From an uncultured Verrucomicrobiae bacterium (GTDB lineage: Bacteria > Verrucomicrobiota > Verrucomicrobiia > Limisphaerales > J093): a DNA stretch of 34,377 nucleotides. The stretch spans positions 1-34,377 of the forward strand of contig CALFAV010000045.1 of the NCBI GenBank assembly GCA_937946835.1, given 5' to 3'. The translations under genes were made by a program, and so were the position numbers. Below the pieces are notes generated by a model, which saw only the letters and a program-made list of their open reading frames with translations, ran no database searches and was not told the DNA's origin. How positions within the stretch are numbered: the stretch's first letter is position 1; every line of letters begins with the position of its first letter. Of the stretch, positions 26,048-34,377 are shown piece after piece.

Positions 26048-28399
26048 GTGGGCACTTCCCCGAGCAATCGTCCCGGTCGAGCCACCACCTCGCGGGAAAC
26101 CCGTAAGCCGCTGATCCTGGCCAGCCTGGCGGCGCTGGGGCTGCTGGCGTGGCGGTGGAGTCACCCACCCTCATCTGCCTCCCCTAAACCGGCCCCGGTC
26201 ATTCTTAACCAGGCGGCGGCGTACGCCGGCTACGCCGGCTCGACCAGTTGCCGCGAATGTCACGCCGAAGCGTTTGAGCAATGGGAACGTTCCCACCACG
26301 GCCTGGCGGAGCGGCCCCCGCTGGCGGCGTTGGACCACGCGGCGTTTGACCCGCCCCGCCACTTCACCCACGGCACGCAGACCACCCTGGTGCACTGCGC
26401 CGAAGCCCGCCACCTGGTCACCACGCGCGGCCGTTCCGGCTCGAACGAAACCCACGCCGTGGCCCGGGTTATCGGCCACGACCCGCTCCGGCAGTTCCTG
26501 GTGCCTTTCCCCGGCGGGCGCTGGCAGGTGCTCGAGGCGGCCTGGGACCCGCACCGCCGTGAGTGGTTCAACGTGTTCGGCGCCGAGGACCGTCAGCCCG
26601 GCGAGTGGGGTCACTGGACCGGCCGGGGCCTGAACTGGAACAGCATGTGCGCCGGCTGCCACAACGTGCGCGTCCGCAAAAATTACGAGCCGGCCACGGA
26701 CACCTACCGCACCGCGTGGGTCGAGCTCGGAGTCGGATGCGAGGCCTGCCACGGTCCGCTGCGCCGGCACGTCGAGTGGCGGCATCGCCACCCGGACCCG
26801 GCGCTGCCGGACCCGACGTTGCCGACGATTTCCACCAACCAGATGCTGGCCGCTTGCGCCGCCTGCCACGCCCGGCGCAGCGAGTTGACCGGCGACTTCG
26901 CCGTGGGCGACGACTTCTTCGATCACTTCTCGCTGGCCACCGTGGACGAATCGGACCTGTTTTACCCGGACGGCCAGGTTCGTGACGAGGACTACGAGTT
27001 TGCCCCCCTGTCGGGCAGCCGCATGGGCCACGCCGGGGTGACCTGTCAGGATTGCCACGAGCCGCATTCGGCCAAACTCCGCCTGCCGGGCAACTGGCTC
27101 TGCCTGCGCTGCCACAACGGCAGTGACCCGCGGGCGCCGGTCATCGAACCGGTCAGCCACAGCCGACATCGCGTCTTCGGCCACGACCCCAACGGCGGGC
27201 CGCAGGCGGTGGACCTGGCGGCCTACGACCCGCGCCGCATCGCCGAGACCGGCGGCGAGTGTACGGGCTGCCACATGCCGGTCACCTCCTACATGCAACG
27301 GCACCCGCGCCACGACCACGGCTTCACCATCCCCGACCCGCTGTTGACCCGCGAACTGGGCATTCCCAACGCCTGCAACCGTTGCCACGCGGATCGCCCG
27401 GTGGACTGGGCCCTCGAACACACCGAGCGCTGGTACGGCGAGAAAATGGACCGGCCCGCGCGCCGGCGCACCCGGGTCATCGCCGCGGCGCGGGCCGGGG
27501 AAGAATCCGCCCGGGCGGGTTTGCTCGAACTGCTCACCACCGAGACCAACGCCTACTGGCAGGCGGTGGCGACCGGTTTGCTGGGTCGCTGGGGCGCCGA
27601 AGCCACCGTGACCGCCGCCCTGCGCCGGCAGTTGACCCACCCGCACCCACTGGTCCGCGAACGCGCCGTGCGCGCGCTGGAACCCGGGCGGGTCGTGGCC
27701 CCGGAAATCGCCGCCGCCCTGAGCGCGCGTCTCGAGGACCCCGTCCGCTGCGTGCGCCTGGCCGCCGCATGGGCGCTGCGGGACCGGTTGGATATGAATT
27801 CGCGTGCCGGCCGCGAACTGCGACACCTGCTGGACCTGCACGCGGATCAGCCCACCGGCCAGATGCAGCGTGGCGCCTTTGCCCTGGCCCGCGGTGACCT
27901 GGCCGGCGCGCGTGCCGCCTACGCCCGGGCGGTGGATTGGGACCCCCGGTCCGCACCCATCCGCCACGACTACGCCGTGGTGCTGAGTCGGGCCGGCCGC
28001 GCGCGCGATGCCCTGGAGCAACTGCAGGCCGCGGTCCATCTGGAACCGCACGAAGCCGAGTACGCCTTCAAACTGGGACTGGCCTGGAATGAACTGGGCC
28101 GGCTGCCCGAAGTCGCTGCCGCGCTCGAACGCGCCGTGCAGCTTGATCCCCGCCACGCCCGCGCCTGGTACAACCTGGGGCTGGCCCGGGAGGCGCTGGG
28201 ACGCACCGCCGAAGCCGACACCGCCCTCGCCGCGGCCGAAGCGGTCGCCCCGGCCGATCCGCAAATCGCCTACGCCCGGGCCACGGTGCTGGCGCGGCTG
28301 GGCCGTTTGGAAGAAGCCCGGGCCGCCGCCCTCCGCGCGCTGAACCACGGTTACGACCCGGCGGGCGTGCGCGAGTTGCTCGAAGCGCTCGCCCGGTAA
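26048..28399 (+). CDS. Exported octaheme cytochrome c with HEAT-like and TPR domains
   Basis: A 783-residue protein with an N-terminal membrane anchor or signal (about 21-39, LILASLAALGLLAW). Eight CxxCH haem sites start at C68, C201, C231, C270, C333, C352, C405 and C443. An Arg-rich linker, a HEAT-like alpha-helical part (about 485-590) and four or five TPR units (about 605-775, such as YNLGLAREALGRTAEAD) follow. The spacing resembles cytochrome c554/octaheme-type proteins related to multihaem nitrite and hydroxylamine enzymes. No catalytic CxxCK site is visible, so electron transfer is the safer reading. TPR and HEAT parts suggest a protein-binding platform. The start is uncertain: GTG 26048 or TTG 26042, both with poor ribosome binding sites. 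Haem attachment genes are not in the window. Substrate and partners are unknown. Confidence 0.85.
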   Translation: MGTSPSNRPGRATTSRETRKPLILASLAALGLLAWRWSHPPSSASPKPAPVILNQAAAYAGYAGSTSCRECHAEAFEQWERSHHGLAERPPLAALDHAAFDPPRHFTHGTQTTLVHCAEARHLVTTRGRSGSNETHAVARVIGHDPLRQFLVPFPGGRWQVLEAAWDPHRREWFNVFGAEDRQPGEWGHWTGRGLNWNSMCAGCHNVRVRKNYEPATDTYRTAWVELGVGCEACHGPLRRHVEWRHRHPDPALPDPTLPTISTNQMLAACAACHARRSELTGDFAVGDDFFDHFSLATVDESDLFYPDGQVRDEDYEFAPLSGSRMGHAGVTCQDCHEPHSAKLRLPGNWLCLRCHNGSDPRAPVIEPVSHSRHRVFGHDPNGGPQAVDLAAYDPRRIAETGGECTGCHMPVTSYMQRHPRHDHGFTIPDPLLTRELGIPNACNRCHADRPVDWALEHTERWYGEKMDRPARRRTRVIAAARAGEESARAGLLELLTTETNAYWQAVATGLLGRWGAEATVTAALRRQLTHPHPLVRERAVRALEPGRVVAPEIAAALSARLEDPVRCVRLAAAWALRDRLDMNSRAGRELRHLLDLHADQPTGQMQRGAFALARGDLAGARAAYARAVDWDPRSAPIRHDYAVVLSRAGRARDALEQLQAAVHLEPHEAEYAFKLGLAWNELGRLPEVAAALERAVQLDPRHARAWYNLGLAREALGRTAEADTALAAAEAVAPADPQIAYARATVLARLGRLEEARAAALRALNHGYDPAGVRELLEALAR

Positions 28400-28439
28400 G
28401 TCCCTCCCCCGGCCCGGCGCCCCTCCGCTCAGGGCCGCG

Positions 28440-30629
28440 TCAAGTCCCGGCGTTGCGCAGCGTGCACACGCTCAGCACGCTGCACAGCAGCACGGTCAGA
28501 AACAACAGGGCGTGGGTTTGAAACACGAAATCGAACCGGGCATGGAGCAAGGCCCCGGCCAGCCCCACCAGCAGGCAGAAGGTGAAGTACCGCGGCAGAC
28601 GCAGGCCGCCGGGCAGAATGACCGGCACCACCGCCACGGCCAGCAGCAGGCCGAGCAGCGTTGCCCCCAGCCAGCCGTAGGTGAAGCGGGTTTCCAGATA
28701 ATCGTTGTGGGCGTACCACGCGTCCGTGGCCTGCGGGTCGCCCAGGTGCACTTTGTACAGGTTGGCAAAGGTGCCCGGGCCGGCACCGCTCCAGCTCGGA
28801 TAGTGCGGCAGCATCCGATGGACGTCCTCGTAAATGGCCGTGCGACCGCCAAAGCCCCCGGCCACGAGACGCGTGGGCGAAAGGTCCCCCCAGGTGACAT
28901 TCAGCAACGGCCGGGGGTCGAGCCGCGCCCAGGCCTCGGAGGCATCGGCCCGGGCTTTTTCTCCCGCTGCAGGGCCCCCGACAGGCGACGGCAGTGCGGC
29001 CACTTCCTCCGCCGGGAGCGCCCGGGACAGCAAGGTGGCGGCCCGAATGCGCCCGCGGATGAGGTCCGCGCCGTCGCCCCGCCCGGCCCAGAGGTGGCGT
29101 GAGGCGAAATGTTCCGGCCAAACAAACCCGCCCTTGCCCGCGCGCTGCGCCAGTTTAACCGGCTGGCCGTTCACGTACACCGCCGCCCCGCTTCCCGCCT
29201 GGGTGTAGATGATTTCGACCGGCTGGTCCGGGCGGGTGAGCGCGGCGTTGGTGCCGGACAACTCGAGCGCCCGGTCCGGCGCATCCAACACCACCCGTAC
29301 GCCCACGCGGCCCTCGCCCAGCAGGCGCAGCATCACGGTGTTTGAGCTTTGGTGGAAGACCCCGGGGCTGTCCGAAAGCCCCAAGAGGTTCACCGGGCCG
29401 CGGCGGAGATTGGGAGGGAGGGTGAACACGCACCGGAGGGTAAACTCCTGCAGGCCGACCTTGGCGCCGGTGGCCAAAACGCGCGTCTCGTAGAGGAACC
29501 GCTCGGCCAGCGGCGCCCAGGCCAGCGCCAGACCGGCCACGGCCCCGACGGGTATCAGCGCCACGGGCAACCCCCACTGCCAACCCCGGCGCCAGGCGCT
29601 GAACACCAGCACCGGCAGGCAGGCCAGCATCACCAGGCCGCTGATGAGGGTGCCACCGCGACTGGTGGTCACGAAGGGCGCGGCGGTCATGAACAACAAG
29701 CAGGGCAGCAGCGCCAGCGCGGGGGAGCTGGTCAGCCGCCGCAGGAAACTGCCCGAGTCCACCGCCCGCAGATACACCGCGTGCCACAGCGCCAGGCACA
29801 CCGGCCAGAGCAGGTTCAGATACTGCGCCCCGTTGTTGCGATACCAGAACGGCCCGAAAAACCCGCCCCGCCGCGTCGGGTGCGGGAACAGCCCCAGGAG
29901 GTTCTCGGAAGGCCGCAGGGTTCCGGCCACGCCCACCAGCGCCAGCAATGCGCCGTTCACGCTCAACACCCAGAGCAAACGCCGCAGCCGCCGGGGCACG
30001 TAATGCGGGCCGCGCCGCTCGTACAGGACCGCCGCCGGCTCGCCGGGTGCGGGAGCCCCGCCGCGCGCGCGGCGGACGTGCCGCTCGTGGCGGGTGAGTT
30101 GCGTCAGCCAGTCGCGTGCGCTCCAAAACACCCCGGCCAGACCCAGCGCCGTCCAGAAGTGGAACCAGGTCGAGGGCGCGTCGTAACTGTGCGGGAGCCA
30201 CGGAATGAACCCGCCGCGTTCGACCGCGCGCAGCGTGCTCAGGTCCACCACCGCGCGGGCATTGAGCGCACTGACCAGATTCCAGAGCAGCACCAACACG
30301 GTCAGGACGGCCAGCGCGGCTCCCGCCCAGCGCGGTTGCCCGGCATTCCACCGCACCGGTCGGTAGCCGGTTCGCCGGCGGATCACGGCCTTGGCGGCGA
30401 GCAGCCCCCCCAGCAGGTAGCCGCCCCCGTTGAGGGTCCACACCGACCAGGCCGGCCAGCCGGCCAGGGCCCAGGGGGAAAACACGGCCATCCCCAGCAG
30501 GAGCCACTCGCTGAGCCGGTCCACCCGCCGGTGCGCGGCCGGTTCATGCCGCTCGACCGACGGCGAACGCGGTGCCGCCGCCGGGGAGCAAACTGCTGGC
30601 GGGGTCCCGCCCGTTGCCTCGCTGGCCAT
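28440..30629 (-). CDS. O-antigen ligase/polymerase family protein with inserted LamG-like domain
   Basis: A 729-residue inner-membrane protein. Roughly eight to ten membrane helices lie at 40-375, and more at the C-terminus (about 645-725). The Wzy_C/O-antigen ligase signature is present: YPSWSGAGPGTFANLY, then the conserved AHNDYLE with H641 and D643. Family members join polysaccharide chains to lipid A core or polymerise repeat units on the periplasmic face. Between the two membrane blocks, residues about 395-545 form a LamG/concanavalin-like beta-sandwich, recognised from VYVNGQPV and GRIRAATLLSRALPAEEVAAL. This may bind the glycan. It has an ATG at 30629 without a Shine-Dalgarno sequence. 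No other polysaccharide genes are adjacent. It converges on the cytochrome gene with a 40-base gap. Confidence 0.8.
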   Translation of the reverse strand: MASEATGGTPPAVCSPAAAPRSPSVERHEPAAHRRVDRLSEWLLLGMAVFSPWALAGWPAWSVWTLNGGGYLLGGLLAAKAVIRRRTGYRPVRWNAGQPRWAGAALAVLTVLVLLWNLVSALNARAVVDLSTLRAVERGGFIPWLPHSYDAPSTWFHFWTALGLAGVFWSARDWLTQLTRHERHVRRARGGAPAPGEPAAVLYERRGPHYVPRRLRRLLWVLSVNGALLALVGVAGTLRPSENLLGLFPHPTRRGGFFGPFWYRNNGAQYLNLLWPVCLALWHAVYLRAVDSGSFLRRLTSSPALALLPCLLFMTAAPFVTTSRGGTLISGLVMLACLPVLVFSAWRRGWQWGLPVALIPVGAVAGLALAWAPLAERFLYETRVLATGAKVGLQEFTLRCVFTLPPNLRRGPVNLLGLSDSPGVFHQSSNTVMLRLLGEGRVGVRVVLDAPDRALELSGTNAALTRPDQPVEIIYTQAGSGAAVYVNGQPVKLAQRAGKGGFVWPEHFASRHLWAGRGDGADLIRGRIRAATLLSRALPAEEVAALPSPVGGPAAGEKARADASEAWARLDPRPLLNVTWGDLSPTRLVAGGFGGRTAIYEDVHRMLPHYPSWSGAGPGTFANLYKVHLGDPQATDAWYAHNDYLETRFTYGWLGATLLGLLLAVAVVPVILPGGLRLPRYFTFCLLVGLAGALLHARFDFVFQTHALLFLTVLLCSVLSVCTLRNAGT

Positions 30630-30775
30630 GCGCCCGGATTAAACCGGGGGGCGGCAGGCGGAACAAGCCCGCGCGCTGGACCAGAGCGTGCGGTTCATTC
30701 GGAACCAGCCGTTCATCCGCGCGGAGGCCGCCACGATTTGACCGGAAAAGCCGCCCGCTGTCCGGGTCCCCCGGC

Positions 30776-30804
30776 TTGACCGGGCGGGGAGAAGCGCCTA
30801 GGGA
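30776..30804 (+). promoter_or_regulatory. Possible promoter for the second Gfo/Idh/MocA gene
   Basis: TTGACC (30776-30781) and TAGGGA (30799-30804) are 17 bases apart, in the gap between divergent genes. The -10 match is poor, and the ATG at 30817 would be only a few bases after the predicted start. This would favour the downstream GTG at 30907 if the promoter is real. Confidence 0.25.
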
Positions 30805-30816
30805 TGGGCCGTCGCC

Positions 30817-32352
30817 ATGCCAACCCGCCCCGACCCAGACCGACCGGAGACCGGTCGTTTTTTCACTCGGCCATTTCCCGGCGCGCGGTTCTCGCCGACG
30901 GAAGCCGTGCCTGATGCTACTTCGGCAGGTCGTGTCAGCCGCCGGCGCTTCCTGCAACAGGGAAGTGTGGCGGCGGCCGGCCTGGTCCTGAACGGGCGGG
31001 TGCTCGCGGCAGGCACCGGGAGCGCCGGCGGGCCGCCCCCCCTCGAGCGCCTCGGGGTGGCGGTGATCGGACTGGGCGCGATGGGCCGCGGGCACCTGCG
31101 CCGGCTGGCCGGGGATCCCGCGGTGCAGGTGGTGGCGGTGTGCGACGTGGACCGCGAACGCCGCGAACAGGCCCGGCAAACCGTGGTGGAGATGACCGCG
31201 GCGGCGGGGCGTGCGGCAACCTGCACGGCGTACAACGACTTCCGGGAAGTGCTGGCGCGCCCGGACGTGGACGCGGTGGTGATTGCCACGCCCGATCATT
31301 GGCACGCGTTCCAGGCCATCGCGGCCGCGCGCGCGGGCAAGGACGTCTATTGCGAGAAGCCCATCTCGGTGACCATCGAGGAAGGACGACGCGTGGTGGA
31401 GGCGGTGCGCCGGTACGGGCGGGTGTTTCAGACCGGCACGCAGTACCGCTCGATGCCGGCCATTCGCCGGGCGGTGCAGTTTGTGCGCGACGCTGGGTTG
31501 GGCCGGGTGAAGCACGTGTTTACCCAGTTGCACACCCTGGCCGGCTGGCTGAGCAGTCCGCGCTGTCAACCGTACCGGGCCGTGCTCAATCCGGAGGTGA
31601 CCGGCCGCTGCTACACTCCCCTGGACTTCGCGCTGCCGGCCGAGTCGGTGCCGGAGGGCTTGGACTGGGAACTCTGGGTGGGGCCGGCACCCTGGCGGCC
31701 TTACCACCGGCTGTACCACGAGAACCCTTCGCCGGGCGTGGTGCCCTGGGCCTTCAGCGCGGCGTTTGGCGTGACCTCGAACACCTGGTTCCTCTCGCAC
31801 GCGGCGGACGTGATCCAGTACGCCCTGGGAGTGGAGGAAAGCGGGCCGGTGGAGATTGTGCATCCCGACTCGGGGCGGTTCCCAACGCTGACGATGCGCT
31901 ACGCCCACGGCCCGCTGCTGCACTTTGTCCAGGACTGGTCCCAAATCGGGTCGCTCTACCCCGGGGTGCTGCCCGCGAACGCGCGCGTGGCCGGGATGTT
32001 TGGCGGGGTGTTCGTGGGCGAGCGCGGCTGGTTGAGCGCGTTGTACCAGAACGGACCGGCGGTGGCCGGTGGTCCTGAAGAACTGCTGCGGGAGATGGAA
32101 GAAAAGACCCGCGATGTGTCCCTGGGCGCGCGCGACCATCATGCCAACTGGCTGCAGTGCCTGCGCACCCGCGGCGCCCCCTCCTGCCCCGAGGAACTGG
32201 GGCACCGCACGGCCACGTTGGGTCACCTGACCAACATCGCCTACTGGACCGGCCGGAGCCTGCGCTGGGATCCGGATACGGAGACGTTTGCGGAGTGCGA
32301 CGCCGCCAATCGGCTGCGCGCCCGCCAGCCCCGGCCGCCCTGGCGGTTATAA
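30817..32352 (+). CDS. Tat-exported Gfo/Idh/MocA oxidoreductase
   Basis: A 511-residue protein. The twin-arginine signal SRRRFLQQG begins at residue 41, after an unusually long Pro/Arg-rich n-region. A hydrophobic stretch ending near NGRVLAAG follows. The Rossmann domain has an orthodox loop VIGLGAMGRGH, then VVAVCDVDRE, VVIATPDHWHAF and VYCEKPISVTIEEG. The C-terminal domain has GTQYRSMPAIRRAV and LDWELWVGPAPW. An in-frame GTG at 30907 would leave only ten residues before the Tat motif and is a reasonable alternative start. It is a paralogue of the protein at 14987-16309 but differs in the nucleotide loop. The substrate is unknown, probably a sugar or cyclitol derivative. Confidence 0.87.
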   Translation: MPTRPDPDRPETGRFFTRPFPGARFSPTEAVPDATSAGRVSRRRFLQQGSVAAAGLVLNGRVLAAGTGSAGGPPPLERLGVAVIGLGAMGRGHLRRLAGDPAVQVVAVCDVDRERREQARQTVVEMTAAAGRAATCTAYNDFREVLARPDVDAVVIATPDHWHAFQAIAAARAGKDVYCEKPISVTIEEGRRVVEAVRRYGRVFQTGTQYRSMPAIRRAVQFVRDAGLGRVKHVFTQLHTLAGWLSSPRCQPYRAVLNPEVTGRCYTPLDFALPAESVPEGLDWELWVGPAPWRPYHRLYHENPSPGVVPWAFSAAFGVTSNTWFLSHAADVIQYALGVEESGPVEIVHPDSGRFPTLTMRYAHGPLLHFVQDWSQIGSLYPGVLPANARVAGMFGGVFVGERGWLSALYQNGPAVAGGPEELLREMEEKTRDVSLGARDHHANWLQCLRTRGAPSCPEELGHRTATLGHLTNIAYWTGRSLRWDPDTETFAECDAANRLRARQPRPPWRL

Positions 32353-32375
32353 ACCCCGGCCCCGCTGTCGGCCCT

Positions 32376-32939
32376 TCAGTGGGGCGCCGCGCCGGCCACC
32401 GGCGGGCACACCTCCTGGGCCGGTGCCTCCCGCTGCTTTTGTTTCCACTTCTGGATGCGGTCCTGGTGAACGCCGCCCAGGGCCAGCAGCTTGTCGAGGT
32501 TGTAAATCATCTCCTCGCGGCGGGTGCCGGTGAGCGAGTAGTCCTGCATCAAAAAAATCGCCTCCTCCGGGCACACCTCCTGGCAGTAGCCGCAGAAGAT
32601 GCACCGCAGCATGTTAATCTCGAATTCGCGCGGCCGCTTTTCCACGTTGCCGGTGGTGGGGTCCACCTCGGGGCCGGGCGGGGTGATTTTGATTGCCCGG
32701 GGGGGACAGACGAATTCGCAAAGCTGGCAGGAGACACACTTGGTCCGGCCGTCCTGGTCCCGGACCAGGTAGGGCGCGCCGCGGTACCCCTCGGGCACCA
32801 CCCAGCGTTCCTCCGGGTACTGCATCGTGACCTTGCGCCGGAAAAAATGCCGGAGCGTGACCTTGAATCCGGCCCAGATGGCGGGCAGGTACAGGCGCTC
32901 CCAGAACGTGAGCGGTTTACGCGGGACAACAGCGGCCAT
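32376..32939 (-). CDS. nuoI: NADH-quinone oxidoreductase subunit I
   Basis: A 187-residue ferredoxin-like subunit of complex I that carries clusters N6a and N6b towards the quinone site. Two [4Fe-4S] motifs are complete: C68, C71, C74, C78 (CVSCQLCEFVCPP) and C113, C116, C119, C123 (CIFCGYCQEVCPE). The N-terminal amphipathic part (LYLPAIWAGFKVTLRHFF) lies on the membrane. The ATG at 32939 leaves 19 bases after nuoH; a GTG at 32966 would overlap the nuoH stop and is less likely. The expected next gene, nuoJ, does not follow. Instead a convergent Gfo/Idh/MocA gene ends 23 bases away, so this is the end of the nuo group here. Confidence 0.96.
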   Translation of the reverse strand: MAAVVPRKPLTFWERLYLPAIWAGFKVTLRHFFRRKVTMQYPEERWVVPEGYRGAPYLVRDQDGRTKCVSCQLCEFVCPPRAIKITPPGPEVDPTTGNVEKRPREFEINMLRCIFCGYCQEVCPEEAIFLMQDYSLTGTRREEMIYNLDKLLALGGVHQDRIQKWKQKQREAPAQEVCPPVAGAAPH

Positions 32940-32958
32940 GAGTTCGGTGCTTAGCGGT

Positions 32959-34005
32959 TTATGCACGCGCCCACAGGAAGGTAGCCGTGAACAGCACGTT
33001 CGCCAGCGCCAGGGGCAGCAGCCGTTTCCAGCCCAGGTCCATCAACTGATCGTACCGGAAGCGCGGCCACATCCAGCGCACCCAGATGAACACCACCAGT
33101 ACCCCCAGCACCTTGGCCAGGAAAATGCCCACATGCGCCAAACCGCCCGCCAGCGTCGCCGCCGGCTGATTCAACCCGGCCCAGGGCAGGGTCCACCCGC
33201 CCAGAAACAGCGTCACCATCAGCGCCGAGGCCGCCACCATGTTCGCGTACTCGCCCAGGAAGAACATGGCGAACTTGATCGCGCTGTACTCGACGTTGTA
33301 GCCGCCGGCCAGTTCCTGCTCGGCCTCCGGCAGGTCAAAGGGCAGGCGGTTGGTCTCGGCAAAGGCCGCGGCCACAAAGATCGCGAAGGCCAGCGGCTGC
33401 TTGAAAACCAGCCAGTCGAACAACCCGCCCGCCTGGTATTCGATCACCCGGCTCAGGTTCAGGCTCCCCACCAGCAGAAATACCGGGATGACCGACAGCC
33501 CCATCGCAATCTCGTACGAAATCATCTGTGCGCTGGCCCGGATGCCGCCCAGAAACGGGTACTTCGAGTTGGCGGCGTAGCCGGCCAGCACGATGCCGTA
33601 CACCCCCAGCGACACGATGCCGAAGGTGTAGAGCACCCCCACGTTCAGGTCGGCGATGACCATTTTCTGCGCCCCCAGTTGCGAGCCGAACGGAATCACC
33701 GCGATGGTCAGCAACGCCGGGGTCATCGCCAGCGCCGGTGCCAGCCAGAAATACACCTTGCGCACGTGCGCGGGGATGAAGTCCTCCTTGAGAAAGGCCT
33801 TGATGGCGTCGGCGGCCGGCTGCAACAGGCCCCACGGCCCGGCGCGGTTGGGGCCGATGCGGTCCTGAATGGCGGCGCAAATTTTCCGCTCGGCCAGCAC
33901 CGTGTAGGCCACAATGCTCAGGAGCACCACCACCGCCACCAGCGCCTTCACCGCGCTGAAGATCACAAACTGCTGCGTCGGGTTCAGTTGGTTCAACCAG
34001 TCCAT
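32959..34005 (-). CDS. nuoH: NADH-quinone oxidoreductase subunit H
   Basis: A 348-residue membrane subunit of complex I that forms much of the quinone chamber. Eight or so membrane helices are visible. Key conserved parts are AERKICAAIQDRIGPNRAGP, LLQPAADAIKAFLKEDF, the loop ETNRLPFDLPEAEQELAGG with its acidic residues, and EYSAIKFAMFFLGEY. The ATG at 34005 gives the usual short N-terminus (DWLNQLNP); the longer frame upstream passes through palindromic non-coding DNA. No Shine-Dalgarno sequence is evident. nuoI follows directly. nuoG is expected just upstream in many genomes but is not recognisable in the last 372 bases of the window. Confidence 0.96.
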   Translation of the reverse strand: MDWLNQLNPTQQFVIFSAVKALVAVVVLLSIVAYTVLAERKICAAIQDRIGPNRAGPWGLLQPAADAIKAFLKEDFIPAHVRKVYFWLAPALAMTPALLTIAVIPFGSQLGAQKMVIADLNVGVLYTFGIVSLGVYGIVLAGYAANSKYPFLGGIRASAQMISYEIAMGLSVIPVFLLVGSLNLSRVIEYQAGGLFDWLVFKQPLAFAIFVAAAFAETNRLPFDLPEAEQELAGGYNVEYSAIKFAMFFLGEYANMVAASALMVTLFLGGWTLPWAGLNQPAATLAGGLAHVGIFLAKVLGVLVVFIWVRWMWPRFRYDQLMDLGWKRLLPLALANVLFTATFLWARA

Positions 34006-34377
34006 GTCGCCAGAAGGGCCGGGTGCGTCCGCGTCCGGGAAGCCATCAGTCCGACCCGCCGCCGCGATGAAACCGTCCCCGCGCGTTCGAGGCCAGCGCG
34101 AAAACCGGGGCGGAGATTTGGTTACGAACGGTGCCGGTGCGAAGCGGCGCAGCGCCGATTGGCAATCGGCCGCACCGCCGCCCGGCAGCCGGCAAGCGGG
34201 GCAACACCCTGCCAGCTCGCCGGCCGGATTCGACAGCGGGTAGTTGCGCCTTTCCCGCTCGGCTTCAGAAAGCGCCGGCAAGCTGGCGCACTTCAAAGGC
34301 TGGCGCCCGGTTCAGTGTGCCTGCCGGCGCCGGGCGTCTTGGCGTGCCTGTCAGCCGTGCCGGACAACGGGTCAGGC
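34006..34377. other. Non-coding region upstream of nuoH
   Basis: 372 bases with no recognised gene. On the minus strand a frame open from the window edge to a stop at 34265-34267 (about 37 residues, ending FEVRQLAGAF) could be the end of an upstream gene, but it matches nothing I know. The rest contains palindromes and no clear promoter. Confidence 0.5.
34154..34289. repeat. Cluster of REP-like palindromes
   Basis: GCCGATTG-G-CAATCGGC at 34154-34170 is a perfect 8-bp inverted repeat around one base. GCGCCGGC-AA-GCTGGCGC at 34272-34289 forms an eight-pair stem with one G-T pair. AGCGGG and CCCGCT lie between them and can also pair. The first element resembles a short interspersed palindrome I recall from Verrucomicrobiota genomes, where read-through gives peptide strings like ADCQSAL. 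This recollection is not verified. Confidence 0.5.

Overview
High-GC bacterial chromosome segment. The gene content suggests the Verrucomicrobiota, probably the Limisphaera/Pedosphaera side (former subdivision 3). This is inference from several hints: two Tat-exported Gfo/Idh/MocA oxidoreductases, an ATP synthase delta subunit of only about 130 residues, FG-GAP and multiheme/TPR proteins, a LamG-bearing O-antigen ligase, and a REP-like palindrome near the right edge. No rRNA or other taxonomic marker is present, so the assignment is tentative. Most starts have no clear Shine-Dalgarno sequence.

Layout. (1) 108-5604: three tightly packed genes that look like a Phc-type cell-to-cell signalling module. 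They are a methyltransferase of the 3-hydroxypalmitate methyl ester (extracellular factor) synthase type, a six-TM hybrid kinase with two kinase units, and a receiver protein with a degenerate kinase-like output domain. The order and architectures recall phcB-phcS-phcR/Q of Ralstonia. This is the best candidate in the window for an undescribed system. (2) 5797-6938: tRNA-Glu(CTC), a RelE/ParE-like toxin without a visible antitoxin, and an HNH endonuclease. (3) 7067-12193: a coiled-coil/TPR exported protein, a YjbQ-family enzyme and a long FG-GAP (calcium-motif) protein, probably one operon. (4) 12270-17410: an M42 aminopeptidase (minus), pyrH-frr, a Tat-exported Gfo/Idh/MocA protein, and a Mrp/ApbC ATPase (minus) that lacks the usual CxxC.

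(5) 17687-24232: a complete F1Fo-ATP synthase operon in the order a-c-b-delta-alpha-gamma-beta-epsilon. atpE has the one strong ribosome binding site of the operon and is followed by a perfect 12-bp inverted repeat. Both could favour c-subunit synthesis. purH follows at 24419. (6) 26048-28399: an exported octaheme cytochrome fused to HEAT-like and TPR segments. (7) 28440-30629 (minus): an O-antigen ligase/polymerase with a LamG-like domain inserted in a periplasmic region. (8) 30817-32352: a second Tat-exported Gfo/Idh/MocA protein. (9) 32376-34005 (minus): nuoH-nuoI, apparently the end of a complex I gene group, preceded by about 370 bases of non-coding sequence with palindromes.

The energy genes (ATP synthase, complex I subunits, multiheme cytochrome) indicate a respiring cell. 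The signalling module, cell-surface polysaccharide ligase and exported repeat proteins suggest regulated surface or community behaviour, but the window itself does not link these functionally.
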